Shown piece after piece: positions 61,045-64,000 of a DNA stretch of 64,000 nucleotides. The stretch comes from Ceratodon purpureus (taxonomy: Eukaryota; Streptophyta; Bryopsida; Pseudoditrichales; Ditrichaceae), in the NCBI GenBank assembly GCA_014871385.1, contig CM026421.1, positions 17,281,048-17,345,047 of the forward strand, written 5' to 3'. The notes beneath the pieces are model-generated. The model did not search any database. It was not told where the DNA came from and saw only the letters and a list, made by a program, of their open reading frames with translations. Position numbers and translations under genes: made by a program. How positions within the stretch are numbered: the first letter of the stretch is position 1; each line of letters opens with the position of its first letter.

Positions 61045-62350
61045 CTACAGCTCCACAATCTTCATCCTTTTGGGAACCGTGACATTTGCAGCTGTAAGGT
61101 GTCTCTCATGGCGCTGGTTGATCTGCATCCAACAAATCCTGTCATATTCGTTTGCTGGCAGCAAGGAGCTCTGAACAGCCAATTCCCAACACATCAAAAC
61201 GACTACATGAATTCGGCTAGACTGGTACCTTTTTCTCACGAACACCGTTGGCCTCTATCAAGACCAGGTTGTACTGCCCAGGTACGTCATCTCCAAGTGC
61301 CATTGCAATTTCGTGCCGCAGGTGGAATACTGGCCAACCCTTGCCAACTTCGAATGTTGGTAGCAAGTTCCCCCTAAACATACAAGACACTTCCACCATC
61401 ACCTCCTCTGGTAGGTGATCCAACGCTTCCCACTGACTGTTGGCAGCCCCCCTATACCTTGTATACATGAACCTGGTGTATAATGTTTGTCTTCCCACGT
61501 GATAGCGGAAAACAATGCTGGTCCTGTTGGCAACGCACTTGATGACATCTTGGCCAATGTGGAACTTCTCGTTCCACCCTGGGTTCATTAGACTGCTCAG
61601 CAGAGCCTCGGATGGACTACTCAAAACAAACAATGTAGGTGTCCGCCTAATGCTGTCAGCAGCTACCGCAAACAAATCAACCATAACATGGATTGGCATA
61701 AACCATTGCTGGTAGACGAAGCTGCTACCAGTTGTTGCTTTCATAGCATTTGCAAAATCGAGAGTGAGCTTTGTTCTAAACGCCTCAGATGTGTGCATGT
61801 CTGGCAAAGGCCACTCCACATCGTTGAACCCTGGAAGCGGGAGTGCTTCAACCTTCCCGTACAGCGTGTCACCTGTTGGAGGCAAATACAGACCACCAAG
61901 GAAGAATGTACCTATGTCCAGCAACTCCGCGTGGCTCTGTCGATTCCGTGTTGCCTCCCCAATCTCAACATGGAGCACAAGAATGGGACCAAGGATAGAT
62001 GCAGGATGTACCCAATCCTCCGAAACCGACGCGTACAGGTAGTTTGCCATTCCCAATTTGGTTGCTGCCTCCGCAGGATCCAAGCGCAGATGCCTTGGTT
62101 GATATGCATGTTGCACAAGCACCTTATCGAGGTCGCATGCTCCATGCTCCGTGGAGATCCAAGAGAAATCTCTGATCTGCGCTTTGAAGGCCCCCCGAAA
62201 ATTTTCTCCACCATGTCGCCTTGCCTCTCTACCCCAAGGCCCATCCGACGCTGGTTGCAGCATAACCCATGAATCATGGGGATCACTACAGCTAAACCCT
62301 AAATCATGGGGATCTTCATGAAGTGGTGGGCTGTAGTGGTCTGTATTCAT
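61045..62350 (-). CDS. Unrecognised protein of the inner element (minus strand)
   Basis: Proposed exons, in transcript order: 62350-61229 and 61170-61045, 415 residues. The 58-bp intron is flanked by AAAAAG|GTACCA and TTCAG|AGC and is in phase. Without splicing the frame ends three codons later (61217). No known domain is recognised. The first 45 residues are Asp/His/Gly-rich. A middle region has strand-rich segments (ILVLHVEIGEA, GTFFLGGLYLPPTGDTLYGK, FMPIHVMVDLFAVAAD). Residues about 325-374 alternate strands around a helix (VMVEVSCMF, VFHLRHEIAMALG, YNLVLIEANG), a pattern loosely like a beta-grasp fold; that is only a guess. It is convergent with the RING-like gene. Length, lack of stops and a plausible splice favour a real gene. 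Confidence 0.5.
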
Positions 62351-62415
62351 GAAGAAGGTGGGCTGTAGTGATCCCCATGAATCATTGGAAGACCACTACA
62401 GCTAAACCCTAAATC
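62269..62415. repeat. Compound direct/inverted repeat with telo-box motifs at the minus-gene start
   Basis: A 25-bp direct repeat occurs at 62281-62305 and 62391-62415 (GA(T/C)CACTACAGCTAAACCC and onward), each copy with the plant telo-box AAACCCTAA. ATGAATCATGGGGATCACTAC at 62269-62289 is inverted at 62365-62385 (20/21). The cluster covers the ATG at 62350 of the minus-strand gene and probably its promoter. Confidence 0.85.
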
Positions 62416-62890
62416 TCTACTGCACAATGCGTGACCACCCACAACCGAAATCGAACAACTTCGCCCAGCCTTTGGAGGCCTCCACCGCTCCATCCTGCTT
62501 GACAACGCAACGACGACAACTCTCTCAGGGGAACGCATGAGGTTCGGAATGACCGTTGGCAGCATTTCGACATCAACACCTTGTGCACGTTGCATCTCAA
62601 AGGGGGAGCGGCAATTCGATTTCGGTAGGTGGCATGTGGAGTCAGTTTCGCAGGCGTTCATAAAGCCCACCACCGCTGACACCCTTCTGCAATGCTCGAA
62701 TTCCGTGCGCGAAGAGGCTCCGTTCTCGACCTGCGGGACTACACGCGCGGGGGAGGGAAGCCTTCCTGCGCGACTATTGGCCGGACCCCCCCATTCGCGA
62801 TTTGGCTCGCTTTTGGCGACCTGCTGGCACAGTTGGTGCCAGCACGTAAAGTGCACGGGCATGCCCAAAACTTTGGCACGGAAAGCATGG
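62416..62890. other. Right subterminal region of the inner element
   Basis: Unassigned GC-rich sequence. A perfect hairpin, TGCTGGCAC (62822-62830), loop AGTTG, GTGCCAGCA (62836-62844), lies about 80 bp inside the right terminus and contains the half-site GCTGGCA in both arms. A minus-strand open frame at 62347-62997 crosses the element boundary into copia and is treated as spurious. Confidence 0.55.
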
Positions 62891-62926
62891 AAAAGGCCCG
62901 TTGGAGACCCCAAACTGCTCCTAATG
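62891..62926 (-). repeat. Right terminal inverted repeat of the inner DNA element
   Basis: It reads AAAAGGCCCGTTGGAGACC and ends CCTAATG; the reverse complement matches the left end at 28/36. Copia reverse transcriptase coding resumes at 62927. Confidence 0.75.
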
Positions 62927-64000
62927 CCTATTCGGGTCTTAGACTTCAACGTGCCTTGTATGGCTTGAAGCAAGCTGGACGCATGTGGTACTCTCATCTA
63001 CATTCTTTCTTGCTTGACCATGACTTCCAACATGACCAGAGTTTACCTTGTATTTTCATCCTTAGAGAGTCCTCTGGTTTTGCCATAGTCGCCATTTATG
63101 TTGATGACATCAATCTAGTGGGTACCCCAGCAACATGCAAGAAGGTTGTTAGTTTACTAACCAACCGCTTCGAGATGAAGTTGTTAGGAAAGACTTCCTA
63201 TTGCCTTGGCCTACAGATTGCTCATCTTCCTGATGGGAGCATTTTTCTTCATCAAACGGGCTATACCCAGAAGATGTTAAAGAGATTTAACATGGACAAC
63301 GCCAACCCTCTCTCAGCTCCAATGATTGGCAAAAGCAGCACCAACGATGATCCCTATCATCCATGCCAAGAAGAGGAGGAGGAGTTCACAGACAAGACAC
63401 GCTACCTGGCAGCTGTTGGGGCCCTGATATATCTGGCAACTTCCACAAGACCCGACATTTCTTTTCCTGTGAGTGTTTTGGCAAGACATAGTCAGAAACC
63501 TTATGTGAGGCATTGGCGCGCTATCAAGCATGTCTTCAGATATTTGCGTGGCACTGAAGACTTGGGACTTCATTATGTCAAGACTGGCTCATCAGATATC
63601 ATCGGTTATGCGGATGCTGGCTACAAATCTGATGTCACCACAGGCAAGTCTCAAACTGGGTACATTTTCCTTTATAGTAATGCACCAATTTCTTGGAAGA
63701 GTGTCAAACAGACGGTGACAGCAACCTCCACCAACCACTCTGAGCTGCTTGCTTTTCATGAGGCCACTCGAGAAGTTGTCTGGCTTCGCAATCTCCACAG
63801 GTTATTGACAACCAAGACCGGCCTCAACACCCCTATCACTCCATCTGTCATATTTGAGGACAATGCAGCATGTGTAGCACAAGTGGGAGCTGGATTTATC
63901 AAAAGCGATCGTGTGAAGCATATTGATCCTCAGATCTTTGGCTACACTCAAGAGTTGATCACCAGTGGTCAAATCCAAGTCCAGAAGGTGGAATCTGCCA
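62927..64000 (+). CDS. Copia gag-pol, 3' part (RT and RNase H), open at window end
   Basis: This continues the reverse transcriptase broken off at 52121. It begins just before the conserved ALYGLKQAGRMWY block. The catalytic YVDD is at 63097-63108. RNase H follows with YADAGY, a HSELLA Glu, EDNAAC and KHID. No stop or frameshift is seen through base 64000, so the frame continues past the window. When the insert at 52122-62926 is ignored the two parts are in the same frame. Confidence 0.93.

Larger units (their letters stand above)
52205..61660. repeat. Dispersed palindromic motif YGCTGNCAGCR, 16 copies
   Basis: First bases of the exact GCTGNCAGC copies: 52205, 52597, 53552, 54129, 54306, 55349, 56368, 58043, 58598, 59197, 59552, 59978, 60686, 60865, 61154, 61652. 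Every copy is preceded by C or T and followed by A or G, extending the palindrome to 11 bp. Near-matches (8/9) are also common, for example at 55849, 58504 and 60485. About 0.16 copies of an 8-fixed-base pattern would be expected in 10.8 kb at equal base frequencies. I saw none elsewhere in the window. Confidence 0.9.
52122..62926. mobile_element. 10.8-kb DNA transposon of unrecognised family inserted in copia RT
   Basis: It interrupts a reverse transcriptase whose two halves are both intact. The ends form an imperfect inverted repeat (28/36). Removing exactly 52122-62926 leaves the copia frame open and the expected residue spacing. No target-site duplication was seen. The insert carries three intron-bearing genes: putative transposase (52996-56090, plus), RING-like coiled-coil protein (57893-59936, plus), and an unknown (61045-62350, minus). 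It is GC-richer than flanking spacers and carries 16 copies of YGCTGNCAGCR. CACTA, hAT and Harbinger were considered: no CACTA end, no 8-bp or TWA duplication, and no recognisable transposase of those types. Confidence 0.75.
48113..64000 (+). mobile_element. Ty1/copia LTR retrotransposon, interrupted by a DNA element (3' end outside window)
   Basis: The order is candidate LTR, primer-binding site, gag, protease, integrase, reverse transcriptase and RNase H. Integrase before reverse transcriptase is diagnostic of Ty1/copia. The element is interrupted at 52122-62926 by another transposon. Both coding halves lack stops or frameshifts, so the copy looks young. The 3' LTR and polypurine tract lie past base 64000. 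Confidence 0.93.

Noticed and set aside
52122-62926. TA or AT target-site duplication at shifted boundaries
   Set aside because: These dinucleotides are palindromes inside the inverted repeat, and using them would break the copia reading frame.
52122-62926. CACTA or Helitron identity
   Set aside because: The ends are not CACTA. Helitrons lack terminal inverted repeats and carry Rep/helicase, neither of which is seen.
62347-62997. 217-codon minus-strand reading frame as a gene
   Set aside because: It runs across the right terminus of the inner element into the copia coding strand, so it cannot be an ancestral gene of either element.

Overview
The window is nuclear DNA of a land plant, most likely a moss. 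The genes are split into many short exons with GT-AG introns. Plant-only families are present (a GSL callose synthase and a plant-type PP2C). The single-exon F-box gene has the N-terminus common in moss F-box proteins, and an ADIP/SSX2IP-like coiled-coil gene fits a plant with swimming sperm. The species cannot be fixed from sequence alone.

Layout. 1-26 kb carries three plus-strand genes: a scramblase-like protein (1372-6151, 14 exons), an ADIP-domain coiled-coil protein (7840-12861, 16 exons), and a short PP2C-like protein (17806-19363, 3 exons) whose SDG metal-binding motif reads SNG. AT-rich spacers between them hold decayed repeats, including a 384-bp near-palindrome at 22711-23094. 26075-42615 is a complete callose synthase of 48 exons (2003 codons before the stop), closest by N-terminal motifs to the GSL8/GSL10 clade. 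45165-46376 (minus) is a one-exon F-box gene. 46947-47370 is a SINE-like insertion with an 11-bp perfect target-site duplication and a (CTT)n tail.

48.1 kb to the end is a nested transposon. The outer element is a Ty1/copia retrotransposon with open gag-pol reading frames. Its candidate 5' LTR contains a perfect three-unit heat-shock element. The reverse transcriptase is split by a 10.8-kb DNA element (52122-62926) bounded by an imperfect 36-bp inverted repeat. That inner element carries three intron-bearing genes: a putative RNase H-like transposase, a coiled-coil protein with a RING-like Cys/His cluster, and an unrecognised minus-strand gene. It also carries 16 exact copies of the 9-bp palindrome GCTGNCAGC, all within the 11-bp context YGCTGNCAGCR, in coding and non-coding DNA alike; I saw none elsewhere in the window. 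The inner element and its motif are the best candidate here for something undescribed.

All exon structures were read by eye from splice consensus, phase continuity and family similarity. No alignment, search or transcript data were used.
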